From positions 124,001-188,000 of the forward strand of contig DATMES010000046.1 in NCBI GenBank assembly GCA_035556555.1: DNA of 64,000 bases, written 5' to 3'. Source of the DNA: Frankiaceae bacterium (GTDB taxonomy: Bacteria; Actinomycetota; Actinomycetes; BP-191). Below the pieces are notes generated by a model. It saw only the letters and a program-made list of their open reading frames with translations, ran no database searches and was not told where the DNA came from. Positions 1 to 7,217 of the stretch are shown here, piece after piece (position 1 is the stretch's first letter; each line of letters opens with the position of its first letter). The translations under genes were made by a program, and so were the position numbers.

Positions 1-442
1 CGCCGTACTGGTGCTGCGCCGTCCACGCCGCGTCGATCGCGGCACGCGCCGTCGCGTCGCCGTCGACGTACGACCGCGCCAGCGCGGGCACGACGAACAC
101 CCAGCGCAGGAACCCGATCAGCGAGAGCAGCACCGACGCCGCGCCGAGGCCCGTCGCGACGCGCAGCGCGGGGTCGTCGCGGCGGCCGAGCGCGGCGGGC
201 AGCAGGAGGATGGGGACGGCGATGACGGCGTACGTCCACGCCGTGGCGAACCACGTCCAGACGAGGCTGGTGCCGCCCTCGTCGAACGCGGGGAGGACGA
301 CGTTCGCGGGCTCGCGGAGGATGTCCGGCCAGTCGAACGTCGAGGACAGCACCGTCGCCGCCGCGGCGAATGCGACGGCGCCGACGACGAACAGCAGTCC
401 GGTCACGCGACGGAGACCGCCGCCCGTGCTGGTGGGGCTCAT
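1..442 (-). CDS. DUF4386-like integral membrane protein (C-terminus outside window)
   Basis: Reading leftward from ATG at 442 gives about 147 residues with no stop before the window edge, so the gene is cut. A hydrophobic helix follows the short basic N-terminus, then an extracytoplasmic loop containing STFDWPDILREP, then at least two more hydrophobic segments (around YAVIAVPILLLPAAL and VLLSLIGFLRWVFVVPAL). The layout resembles the DUF4386 family of multi-pass membrane proteins of unknown role; this is a resemblance from reading, not a search. The gene is divergent from a TetR regulator, and a perfect palindrome lies between them, so repression by that TetR protein is likely. Confidence 0.6.
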   Translation of the reverse strand, partial: MSPTSTGGGLRRVTGLLFVVGAVAFAAAATVLSSTFDWPDILREPANVVLPAFDEGGTSLVWTWFATAWTYAVIAVPILLLPAALGRRDDPALRVATGLGAASVLLSLIGFLRWVFVVPALARSYVDGDATARAAIDAAWTAQHQYG

Positions 443-471
443 GGGGGCGGCTTCTTCCTGTCGGGGAGTGT

Positions 472-484
472 TGTACGGTGTACA
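472..484. promoter_or_regulatory. Palindromic TetR-type operator TGTACGGTGTACA
   Basis: The 13 bases form a perfect inverted repeat (TGTAC-GGT-GTACA) in the 87-bp gap between the divergent membrane gene (start 442) and the TetR gene (start 530). TetR-family regulators commonly bind such a dyad and control both themselves and the divergent gene. The assignment rests on position and symmetry. Confidence 0.6.
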
Positions 485-529
485 GAATTCTCGGCGGCGG
501 AGCACCGGTCTACGGACGAAGGTCACCAC

Positions 530-1201
530 TTGTCCCAGGCAACGGCACGGCCCGGTCCCAAGCGGGCGCTGAGCGAGGACGCGATCCTCGACGCGACGCT
601 CGCCCTGCTCGACGAGGGCGGGGTCGCGGCGGCGTCGATCCGCGGCATCGCCGCGCGCGTCGGTGTCGCGCCGAACGCCGTCTACACGTACTTCCCCGAC
701 AAGAGAGCCGTCGTCCGCGCGCTGGTCGAGCGGCTGCTCGGCGACGTCGATCGGGACGTGTTCGCCGACCGTACGCAGCCGTGGCGGCAGCGCGTCGAGG
801 CGCTCGCGCTGGACCTGCGGTCGCGGCTCACCGCGCATCCCGGCGCGGTCGCGCTGATGATCGGCGGGCCCATGGACGGGCCGCACGCGCTGACGCTGAA
901 CGAGCACCTGCTCTCGCTGCTCGCCGAGGCCGGGCTCGATGCCGAGGACGCGGCGCGGGCGGCGTACGCGCTCATCGTGTACGTCTTCGGCTCGCTCGCT
1001 CTCGAGGTGGCCGAGGCGGGGCATCCGGGGCGGCTGCCGCCGGAGGCGGAGCGGGTGGCGGCGCGGTCCGTGGTCTTCACATCGATGCCGGCTGCGTCGT
1101 ACCCGCGGGCGACCGCGGCGGCGGAGACCATGGCGTCGTACGTCGGGACCGAGCAGTACCTGTGGGGCCTCCACCGGTTGCTCGACGGGCTCGTGCGCTG
1201 A
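530..1201 (+). CDS. TetR/AcrR-family transcriptional regulator
   Basis: 223-residue one-component repressor. The N-terminal helix-turn-helix is clear: LTLLDEGG-like helix 1, then SIRGIAARVGVAPNAVYTYF with the usual Y-x-Y/H-F end of helix 3 and DKRAVVRALVERLL. The C-terminal ligand domain (AYALIVYVFGSLALEVAE) is helical as in TetR_C families. The start is uncertain: TTG at 530 gives a normal TetR N-terminus (SQATARPGPKRALSEDAILD), while the open frame extends back to position 11 through non-protein-like sequence. It is divergent from a multi-pass membrane protein with a palindrome between them, so the ligand probably relates to that membrane protein. The ligand is unknown. Confidence 0.85.
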   Translation: MSQATARPGPKRALSEDAILDATLALLDEGGVAAASIRGIAARVGVAPNAVYTYFPDKRAVVRALVERLLGDVDRDVFADRTQPWRQRVEALALDLRSRLTAHPGAVALMIGGPMDGPHALTLNEHLLSLLAEAGLDAEDAARAAYALIVYVFGSLALEVAEAGHPGRLPPEAERVAARSVVFTSMPAASYPRATAAAETMASYVGTEQYLWGLHRLLDGLVR

Positions 1202-1210
1202 GCCGTTCTC

Positions 1211-1283
1211 TGTGGACGTCGCGGTGGAAAACGTCGTCTTCCGGTGGACAACTGGCCGCGTTCGGTGGACATCCTGTGGACGC
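1211..1283 (+). repeat. Cluster of five DnaA-box-like 9-mers
   Basis: Five same-strand copies related to TGTGGACAA (reverse complement of the actinobacterial DnaA box TTGTCCACA): TGTGGACGT at 1211, GGTGGAAAA at 1223, GGTGGACAA at 1243, GGTGGACAT at 1264 and TGTGGACGC at 1275. None is a perfect box, but five in 73 bp in non-coding DNA is unlikely to be chance. Similar 9-mers lie upstream of nrdJ, of recA and at 12.46 kb. DnaA binding is inferred. Confidence 0.5.
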
Positions 1284-1316
1284 CGGAAAGTTCCTCGTTT
1301 TTCTTGCCGGAATGTC

Positions 1317-1346
1317 TTGTCGCGGCCCCTTCGGCGGGCGTACAAC
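1317..1346 (+). promoter_or_regulatory. Promoter of candidate ncRNA (TTGTCG, 18 bp, TACAAC)
   Basis: A -35-like TTGTCG (1317-1322) and a -10-like TACAAC (1341-1346) are separated by 18 bp. This predicts a transcript start near 1353, at the beginning of a hairpin-rich, non-coding stretch that ends in a strong terminator. Confidence 0.45.
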
Positions 1347-1352
1347 TTGCAC

Positions 1353-1545
1353 ACGCCAGCGGCGGGCAGGACCGGTCCGGAGGAGACTCCGGACACGGAA
1401 GACAGGTCGGGCAACCGGCCTGGCGGACGGGTCTCAGCAACCGCTGACGGGTCTCGTAGCTAAGGCGGCCGAGCGATCGGCAGCCGGTGCCGCGGGATCG
1501 GCGAGGCCCCTCCGGCTCATACCCGGAGGGGCCTCGTTTCATTGT
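1353..1545 (+). ncRNA. Candidate structured small RNA with GNRA-capped hairpins
   Basis: No protein-like reading frame is visible. Successive hairpins are: GTCCGGAG/CTCCGGAC with loop GAGA (1375-1394); CAGGTCGG/CCGGCCTG with loop GCAA (1403-1422); TCAGC/GCTGA (1434-1447); GCCGA/TCGGC with loop GCGA (1468-1481); then a 13-bp terminator (1503-1535) followed by a T-rich run. Three loops are GNRA only when read on the + strand, which fixes the orientation. A -10-like TACAAC lies just upstream. I could not match it to RNase P, SRP, 6S, 6C, tmRNA, cobalamin, SAM or c-di-AMP/GMP riboswitch consensus sequences from memory. The next gene is convergent, so this is more likely a free-standing RNA than a riboswitch leader. 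Confidence 0.5.
1503..1535 (+). terminator. Rho-independent-type terminator, 13-bp perfect stem
   Basis: GAGGCCCCTCCGG (1503-1515) pairs perfectly with CCGGAGGGGCCTC (1523-1535) across a 7-nt loop and is followed by GTTTCATT. It ends the candidate ncRNA and may also serve the convergent dprA-like gene. Confidence 0.8.
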
Positions 1546-1587
1546 GCCGGTCGCCGCGCCGCGCCCTCGGCAGCGACACGCGCCGCG

Positions 1588-2343
1588 TCAGACCGCGAAC
1601 GAGAGCTGGTCGTCGCCGGGGTCGCGCCTGCCCGGGGGGCGTACGGGAGCGTCGAACAGGTCGGCCACGTCGTGGATCGCCCGCGCACCGCGCTCGGCCA
1701 GGGCGGCGTTGCCCGGGCCCGCACCGGCGCCGGCCCACACCGCGACGTCGGCGTAGCCGTGCGCGAGCGCCTCGGTGGCACCGGCCCACGTCCCGCCGCT
1801 GTCGAGGTCGGTCGTGACGACGAGCACCGACGCCGCGAGCGCGTAGATGATCTTGTTGCGCCCCATGGCGAACCCCGCGGAGAAGCCCGCGCCGGGGGCG
1901 TACGGCGTCACCAGCGTCAGGGTCTCCTCGAGGTTGGCTCGCCGCAGCTCGGCCGACCTGACCGTGCGGGTCAGAGAGTCGGCGAGGATCCCGACCGCAT
2001 GGCCGCCGGCGGCGCGCACCGCCTCCATCGCGAGCGCGTCGACGCCGCGCGCCGAGCCGGAGACAACACCGGCGCCCCGCGCGGCGGCCTCGCGACCGGC
2101 AGCGGTGGCGACGCCGGCCGCCTCGGGTGAGACATTGCGCGAGCCGACGACGCCGACCTGGGGGACCGTCAGGGCCGCGACCGGGCCGGCGCCGTGCAAG
2201 ACCGGCGGCGCGGCGTCGCCGAGCCGCTCGCCGAGCGCCGATGGGTATCCGGCGTCGGCGATGGTCAGCGTCCAGATCCCCGACTGCTCGAACGTCTCGA
2301 CGGCCAGCGCGACCGCCGTCGCCCGGTCGAGCAGACGCAGCAC
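1588..2343 (-). CDS. DprA/Smf-like DNA-processing protein, 5' end uncertain
   Basis: DprA proteins bind single-stranded DNA and load RecA; stand-alone homologues also occur in defence-type cassettes. The Rossmann (LOG-like) core is clear: YPSALGERLGDAAPPVLHGAG, then VGVVGSRNVSPEA, VVSGSARGVDALAMEAVRAAGG, and later FSAGFAMGRNKIIYALAASVLVV with TDLDSGGTWAGATEAL. No C-terminal winged helix is evident. GTG at 2343 is the first usable start, but the frame stays open and protein-like upstream to about 2450 (LAALRRSVDVGTLAGRAARD), so the true N-terminal helical domain may begin earlier or may once have been joined to the broken helicase fragment upstream. A damage-type promoter lies at 2677-2699. 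Confidence 0.75.
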   Translation of the reverse strand: MLRLLDRATAVALAVETFEQSGIWTLTIADAGYPSALGERLGDAAPPVLHGAGPVAALTVPQVGVVGSRNVSPEAAGVATAAGREAAARGAGVVSGSARGVDALAMEAVRAAGGHAVGILADSLTRTVRSAELRRANLEETLTLVTPYAPGAGFSAGFAMGRNKIIYALAASVLVVTTDLDSGGTWAGATEALAHGYADVAVWAGAGAGPGNAALAERGARAIHDVADLFDAPVRPPGRRDPGDDQLSFAV

Positions 2344-2567
2344 CCGCTCCGCCTCGTCCAGTGCGATACCGGCGCTCTCCGCGACATCGCGCGCAGCGCG
2401 GCCGGCAAGAGTGCCGACGTCGACGCTGCGGCGTAGCGCGGCGAGATCGCGACCGCTGAGCGGCGGGACATCCGAGGGACGATGCGCGTCGTCAACGCGA
2501 CGACGGCGACGCCACCCGAGGAAAGTCCCACGGCTACCCCTTCGTCCTGGCCAGCGCGACGGGGACG

Positions 2568-2651
2568 ACCGGGCCGGAACCGCGCCTCCGGCCCCAGGGC
2601 CGCCCGCAATGCCGCCAGCGCGGCGGTCTCCGTCGTCTCGGTCGTCGTCAT
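2568..2651 (-). pseudogene. Short RecQ-helicase-like N-terminal fragment
   Basis: ATG at 2651 has a good ribosome site (GAGGGGAC, 6-nt spacing) and a damage-type promoter upstream. The first 28 residues (AALAALRAALGPEARFRPG) read like the start of an actinobacterial RecQ-type helicase just before the Q motif. The sequence then becomes Arg-rich and unlike any helicase, and within about 200 bp it runs into the dprA-like gene. I read this as the 5' remnant of a deleted helicase gene; a short unrelated peptide is the alternative. Confidence 0.35.
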
Positions 2652-2676
2652 GTGTCCGTCCCCTCGTCTGCGCACG

Positions 2677-2699
2677 ACTGTACGAAGGGGGCGTGACAA
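2677..2699 (-). promoter_or_regulatory. RecA-NDp/PafBC-like promoter: TTGTCACGC-N8-TACAGT
   Basis: On the minus strand TTGTCACGC (2699-2691) is followed after 8 nt by TACAGT (2682-2677), 26 nt before the ATG at 2651. It matches the architecture in front of recA, lhr and nrdJ in this window, with one change in the 9-mer. Confidence 0.55.
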
Positions 2700-2902
2700 G
2701 TTTGTCGCGCGCGACCTCAGCGGCCGTTCACGCGGGCCCATCCAGAGGGTGTCGCGGGCGCGGGTCATCGCGACGAACGCGGCGCGGTTGCGCCGGTCCG
2801 CCTTCGGCGAGTCCGCGGGAACACGTTCGGCGCCAGGACGGCATCACGCCCCCGCAGCCACGCCCGCGTCTCATGTCGTGGAGCGACCGGCACGTCGTTC
2901 AT
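2700..2902 (-). pseudogene. C-terminal remnant of a UvrD/PcrA-like helicase, frameshifted
   Basis: Two overlapping minus-strand frames together read like the end of a superfamily-1 helicase. One frame gives ETRAWLRGRDAVLAPNVFP. A second, shifted frame continues with DSPKADRRNRAAFVAMTRAR and then DTLWMG, where FVAMTRARDTL resembles helicase motif VI (YVAxTRARxxL). The frames would join only with a shift near 2820, and no longer helicase frame exists upstream. The remnant sits directly before the RecQ-like fragment and dprA-like gene, suggesting a decayed UvrD-RecQ-DprA cassette. A sequencing error cannot explain the missing helicase body. Confidence 0.4.
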
Positions 2903-3004
2903 CCGTGGTTGCCCACAAGTTGTTTCGGATTCACCCGGCGGGGGCGGCGGGCGCCTGCCACGCTGGACGCGTCCACGGCACCTTCCCTGACCCGGAGGCT
3001 CTCC

Positions 3005-4051
3005 ATGGCAGTCGAACGACGCGTGCCCGCGTCCCGTACCGCCGCCCTGACGCGGCTCGGCGCGACCGCCGGCCTGCCGTCACCCGAGCTGCGGCGCGTC
3101 GCGCGCCTCGCCGCGCATGTCGGGGTGCAGCCGTACGGGCTCCCGATGGCCGCGATCCACCTGCTCGACGACACGCTGCAGCACCGCGTGGCGAGCGCCG
3201 GCGGGCCGCCGCTCGTGCACTCGGCCGCGCGGGACAGCATGTGCCTGCAGGTCGTGGAGGGCGAGCGTGCCGTGTACTGCGCGGACGCCAGCCGCGAGCC
3301 GCGGTACGCGGGGAACCCGAACACGACCGGGCCGGAGGCGGTGCGGCTGTACTACGCGACGCCGTTGCGGATCGGTGGGACGACGGTGGGCGCGCTGTGC
3401 GTCTTCGACACCCGGGTCGGCACGCTGGACCGGGTGCAGCGGGCGCGGATCGGCGACCTCGCGCAGCAGGTGGTGTCGTACTTGGAGATGGCGAGGCTGT
3501 GCCGCGACCTCGCGTACGTCGCGACGCACGACCCGCTCACCGAGGTCGCCAACCGGTGCCTGCTGTCGGAGCGGCTGGAGGCGTGCCTGGCGTCGTCGCG
3601 GCGCGCTGTGCATGAGCCGTCGCTGCTCGTCGTGGACCTCGACGACTTCAAGGCCGTGAACGACCGGTACGGCCACGTGGTCGGCGACGAGGTGCTGGTC
3701 GGGACGGCCGCGCGGCTGCGGGAGTCGGTGCGGCTCGGCGACCTGGTGGCGCGGATCGGCGGGGACGAGTTCGCGGTGCTGTTCGAGAAGGTGCCGGACC
3801 CTGGGCTGCTGTCGGAGATCGCGGAACGGGTGGCGCGGCGCTGCGCGGAGCCGTACGCGACGACCGCCGGGCCGGTGCGGTGCCGGGCGAGCGTCGGGCT
3901 GGCGCTGGGTCAGCCGGGTGACTTCGCGTACGAGCTGCTTGGCCGCGCGGACGCGGCGATGTACGCGGAGAAGGCATCGATGTCCGCACAGCCGCGGACC
4001 CCGCACGACGTCCCCGCGGCGCGTCGCGAGATACGCCTGCCACTGCGCTAA
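3005..4051 (+). CDS. GAF-GGDEF diguanylate cyclase
   Basis: 348-residue cytoplasmic sensor that should make cyclic di-GMP from two GTP. Residues about 20-165 form a GAF domain (AAIHLLDDTLQHRVASAGG ... YYATPLRIGGTTVGALCVFD). Residues about 180-330 form a GGDEF domain with DPLTEVANR, LLVVDLDDFKAVND, the intact RIGGDEFAV signature and a C-terminal ADAAMYAEKA helix, so catalytic activity is expected. No transmembrane segment or EAL domain is present. ATG at 3005 is the first start that preserves the GAF N-terminus. It is a single gene, convergent with the nrdJ operon. The window also carries an EAL gene and two degenerate c-di-GMP-type domains. Confidence 0.9.
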   Translation: MAVERRVPASRTAALTRLGATAGLPSPELRRVARLAAHVGVQPYGLPMAAIHLLDDTLQHRVASAGGPPLVHSAARDSMCLQVVEGERAVYCADASREPRYAGNPNTTGPEAVRLYYATPLRIGGTTVGALCVFDTRVGTLDRVQRARIGDLAQQVVSYLEMARLCRDLAYVATHDPLTEVANRCLLSERLEACLASSRRAVHEPSLLVVDLDDFKAVNDRYGHVVGDEVLVGTAARLRESVRLGDLVARIGGDEFAVLFEKVPDPGLLSEIAERVARRCAEPYATTAGPVRCRASVGLALGQPGDFAYELLGRADAAMYAEKASMSAQPRTPHDVPAARREIRLPLR

Positions 4052-4079
4052 GGCGGGCCGGTCAGACCCGGTCGCGGCG

Positions 4080-4238
4080 CTACTTCTCGTCGCGGACGCC
4101 CTTGTGTGGGTTGGCGCTGTTGTTGAGGAACTTCCCCGTCGTCGTGTCGCGCTTCGTGTAGCCGCCGCTCGGGTTCTTGAACTCCGACCGGTTCTTCACG
4201 GCACCGACCCGGTGTCCTTTACCGGTGTTCTTCGCCAT
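4080..4238 (-). CDS. Small basic conserved-looking protein (52 aa) downstream of nrdJ
   Basis: Starts at ATG 4238 behind an excellent ribosome site (TAGGAGG, 7-nt spacing) and only 11 nt after the nrdJ stop, so it is almost certainly co-transcribed with nrdJ. The protein begins MAKNTGKGHRVGAVKNRSEF and ends GKFLNNSANPHKGVRDEK. It is Lys/Arg/Asn rich, with no membrane segment or signal peptide. The KRDTTTGKFLNN block looks like a small-protein family I have seen beside various bacterial genes without assigned function. No function can be given. Confidence 0.8.
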   Translation of the reverse strand: MAKNTGKGHRVGAVKNRSEFKNPSGGYTKRDTTTGKFLNNSANPHKGVRDEK

Positions 4239-4249
4239 AGCCTGGCCTC

Positions 4250-7063
4250 CTAACTACAACCACTCGTGCTGCCGCAGGACTCGCAGACGTAGCAGGAGCC
4301 CGCGGGGCGCATCTTGATGCCGCAGTTGAGGCACAGGGGGGCGTCCTGCGCGGTCTGGGCGGACACGTCCAGGCCGCCCCCGCCCGACGGGGACGTCTGG
4401 GGCGCGGGCGCGACGTCGTGCTCCAGCGGAACGCTCTGCGCCAGGCCCTCGACGTCGACCTCGGCCACGTCGGCGGGCGTGGAGCCGTACGACGACGCCA
4501 CGGACGCGGCGCGCTCCTCCGCCGTGAAGATGCCGAGCTCGGCCCGCTGCTCGTACGGCAGGTAGTCGAGCGCCAGCCGCCGGAAGATGTAGTCCATGAC
4601 GGACTGGGCCATCCGCACGTCGGGGTCGTCGGTCATGCCGGCCGGCTCGAAGCGCATGTTGGCGAACTTCGACACGAACGCCTCGAGCGGCACGCCGTAC
4701 TGCAGGCCGATGGAGATCGCGACGGAGAACGCGTCCATGACGCCGGCCAGGGTCGAGCCCTGCTTGGACATCTTGATGAACACTTCGCCGAGGCCGTCGT
4801 CGGGGTACGAGCCCGCCGTCATGTAGCCCTCGGCGCCGGCGACGGAGAACGACACCGTCTGCGACGGGCGCTTGCGCGGCAGGCGCTTGCGGACGGGCCG
4901 GTGCTCGTGCGGCTCCATGGCGGCAGTCTGCGCCGCCGCGGCCTTCTTGGTGTCGTTCATGTCGGACAGCGGCTGCCCGACCTTGCAGTTGTTGCGGTAG
5001 ACGGCGATCGCCTTGAGGCCGAGCTTCCAGCCCTCGAAGTACGCCTTCTCGATGTCCTCGACGGTCGCCGACTCGGGCAGGTTGACGGTCTTGGAGAGGG
5101 CACCGGAGATGAACGGCTGGATCGCGGCCATCATCCGGATGTGGCCCATCCACGAGATGGACCGCTCCCCCATCGCGCAGTCGAACACCGCGTAGTGCTC
5201 GGGGCGCAGGCCGGGCGCGTCGACGACGTGGCCGTGCTCGGCGACGTACTCGACGATCGCCTCGACGATCTCCTCGTCGTAGCCGAGCTTGCGCAGGGCG
5301 GCGGGGACGGTGTTGTTGACGATCTTCATCGACGCGCCGCCGACGAGCTTCTTGTTCTTGACGAGCGCGAGGTCGGGCTCGAGGCCGGTGGTGTCGCAGT
5401 CCATCATCAGGCCGATGGTGCCGGTGGGCGCGATGACCGACGCCTGGCTGTTGCGGTAGCCGGAGGCGAGGCCGGTCTTCTGGCACTCCTGCCACGCGCG
5501 CGTCGCCTCGTGCAGGATCCGCGCGTCGTCGGCGCCGAACGGCCGCAGCGAGTCGTTGGCCGCGGCGTGCTTGCGGATGACGCGCTGGTGGGCGTCGGCG
5601 TTGCGGGCGTAGCCGTCGTACGGCCCGACGATGCCGGCGAGCTCGGCGGAGCGCTTGTACGCCGTCGCCTGCATGAGCGAGGTGATCGCGCCCGCCATGG
5701 AGCGGCCGGCGTCGGAGTCGTACGGCAGGCCGTTGGCCATGAGCAGGGCGCCGAGGTTGGCGTAGCCGATGCCGAGCTGGCGGTACGCGCGCGTGGTCTC
5801 GCCGATCGCCTGCGTCGGGAAGTCGGCGAAGCAGATCGAGATGTCCATCGCCGTGATGACGAACTCGACGACCTTGGCGAACGTCTTGGCGTCGAACGTG
5901 CCGTCCTCGCGCAGGAACTTCATGAGGTTGAGCGAGGCGAGGTTGCACGAGGAGTTGTCGAGGTGCATGTACTCGCTGCACGGGTTGGACGCGGTGATGC
6001 GGCCGGTCTCGGGGCAGGTGTGCCAGTCGTTGATGGTGTCGTCGTACTGGATGCCGGGGTCGGCACACTCCCACGCGGCGGTCGCGATCTTGCGGTACAG
6101 CGTCTTGGCGTCGACGGTCTCGATGACCTCGCCGGTCTTGCGCGCCTTGAGCCCGAACTCGGTGCCGGCCTCGACGGCGCGCATGAACTCGTCGGTGACG
6201 CGGACGGAGTTGTTGGCGTTCTGGTACTGGACGCTGACGATGTCGCGGCCGCCGAGGTCCATGTCGAACCCGGCGTCGCGCAGGACGCGGATCTTGTCCT
6301 CCTCGCGCGCCTTGGTCTCGATGAACTCCTCGATGTCGGGGTGGTCGACGTCGAGGATGACCATCTTCGCCGCGCGCCGGGTGGCGCCGCCGCTCTTGAT
6401 GGTGCCGGCGGAGGCGTCGGCGCCGCGCATGAACGACACCGGGCCGCTCGCCGTGCCGCCGGAGGACAGCAGCTCCTTGGACGAACGGATGCGGGAGAGG
6501 TTGAGGCCGGCGCCGGAGCCGCCCTTGAAGATGATCCCCTCCTCCTTGTACCAGTTGAGGATGGAGTCCATCTGGTCGTCGACGGAGAGGATGAAACAGG
6601 CTGAGACCTGCTGCGGTGCGGTGGTGCCGACGTTGAACCAGACGGGGCTGTTGAAGCTGAACACCTGGTGCACGAGCATGTGCTTGAGCTCGTGCTCGAA
6701 GATCTCCGCGTCGGCCGGGGTGGCGAAGTAGCCGTTGTCGACGCCGGCCTTCGTGTAGGTGTCCACCACGCGGTCGACGACCTGCTTGAGCGACCACTCG
6801 CGCTGCTCGGTGCCGACGGCGCCGCGGAAGTACTTGGTCGTGACGATGTTGGTGGCGTTGACCGACCAGGACGACGGGAACTCCACGCCGCGCTGCTCGA
6901 AGTTGACGGAGCCGTCGCGCCAGTTGGTCATGACGACGTCGCGGCGTTCCCACTCGACCTGGTCGTACGGGTGCACGCCCTCGGTCGTGAACACGCGCTG
7001 CAGACGGAGCCCCGCGGCCTTCTTCGAGGTCTTCGCGGGTGCGCCGTTCGCCGTCTCCGTCAT
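4250..7063 (-). CDS. nrdJ: Adenosylcobalamin-dependent (class II) ribonucleotide reductase
   Basis: 937-residue enzyme reducing ribonucleotides to deoxyribonucleotides with coenzyme B12. Recognisable elements are the N-terminal NVGTTAPQQVSACFILSVDD region, the GGSGAGLNLSRIRSS loop, the active-site region NPCSEYMHLDNSSCNLASLN, SVIAPTGTIGLMMDCDTTG, and a C-terminal cysteine-rich tail (CLNCGIKMRPAGSCYVCESC) that delivers electrons. Start ATG 7063 is chosen because GAGAGG lies 9 nt upstream; the ATG at 7072 would touch that site. Upstream lie a damage-type promoter (7117-7139), DnaA-box-like repeats and a pair of NrdR boxes, and nrdR itself is nearby, so dNTP-responsive repression is expected. 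Confidence 0.97.
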   Translation of the reverse strand: MTETANGAPAKTSKKAAGLRLQRVFTTEGVHPYDQVEWERRDVVMTNWRDGSVNFEQRGVEFPSSWSVNATNIVTTKYFRGAVGTEQREWSLKQVVDRVVDTYTKAGVDNGYFATPADAEIFEHELKHMLVHQVFSFNSPVWFNVGTTAPQQVSACFILSVDDQMDSILNWYKEEGIIFKGGSGAGLNLSRIRSSKELLSSGGTASGPVSFMRGADASAGTIKSGGATRRAAKMVILDVDHPDIEEFIETKAREEDKIRVLRDAGFDMDLGGRDIVSVQYQNANNSVRVTDEFMRAVEAGTEFGLKARKTGEVIETVDAKTLYRKIATAAWECADPGIQYDDTINDWHTCPETGRITASNPCSEYMHLDNSSCNLASLNLMKFLREDGTFDAKTFAKVVEFVITAMDISICFADFPTQAIGETTRAYRQLGIGYANLGALLMANGLPYDSDAGRSMAGAITSLMQATAYKRSAELAGIVGPYDGYARNADAHQRVIRKHAAANDSLRPFGADDARILHEATRAWQECQKTGLASGYRNSQASVIAPTGTIGLMMDCDTTGLEPDLALVKNKKLVGGASMKIVNNTVPAALRKLGYDEEIVEAIVEYVAEHGHVVDAPGLRPEHYAVFDCAMGERSISWMGHIRMMAAIQPFISGALSKTVNLPESATVEDIEKAYFEGWKLGLKAIAVYRNNCKVGQPLSDMNDTKKAAAAQTAAMEPHEHRPVRKRLPRKRPSQTVSFSVAGAEGYMTAGSYPDDGLGEVFIKMSKQGSTLAGVMDAFSVAISIGLQYGVPLEAFVSKFANMRFEPAGMTDDPDVRMAQSVMDYIFRRLALDYLPYEQRAELGIFTAEERAASVASSYGSTPADVAEVDVEGLAQSVPLEHDVAPAPQTSPSGGGGLDVSAQTAQDAPLCLNCGIKMRPAGSCYVCESCGSTSGCS

Positions 7064-7116
7064 GCCATCCATCCCTCTCTGCAACGCCGCGCGGCGGCGA
7101 TTTCGTCCTGTCCGGA

Positions 7117-7139
7117 AGTCTGGATCAGGGGTGTGACAA
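7117..7139 (-). promoter_or_regulatory. RecA-NDp/PafBC-like promoter of nrdJ: TTGTCACAC-N8-CAGACT
   Basis: On the minus strand TTGTCACAC (7139-7131) is followed after 8 nt by CAGACT (7122-7117). The predicted start near 7110 gives a leader of about 47 nt before the nrdJ ATG. Confidence 0.6.
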
Positions 7140-7159
7140 GTTTTCTGCGCCCGCTGGCC

Positions 7160-7201
7160 TGTGGACCGGGCGGTGGACAACCCGGGCAGATCGGTGGACA
7201 A
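7160..7201 (+). repeat. DnaA-box-like repeats upstream of nrdJ
   Basis: TGTGGACCG (7160), GGTGGACAA (7172) and GGTGGACAA (7193) lie in the same orientation. The last two differ by one base from the perfect TGTGGACAA. DnaA control of ribonucleotide reductase is known for E. coli nrdAB; here it is inferred. Confidence 0.5.
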
Positions 7202-7217
7202 GCTGTGCGCATCCTGT

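Noticed and set aside
1211-1283. A replication origin
   Set aside because: There is no dnaA, dnaN or AT-rich unwinding region nearby, and the boxes are imperfect.
1353-1545. Cobalamin, SAM, c-di-AMP or c-di-GMP riboswitch, RNase P or SRP RNA
   Set aside because: None of the conserved core strings of those RNAs is present, and no + strand gene follows the terminator.
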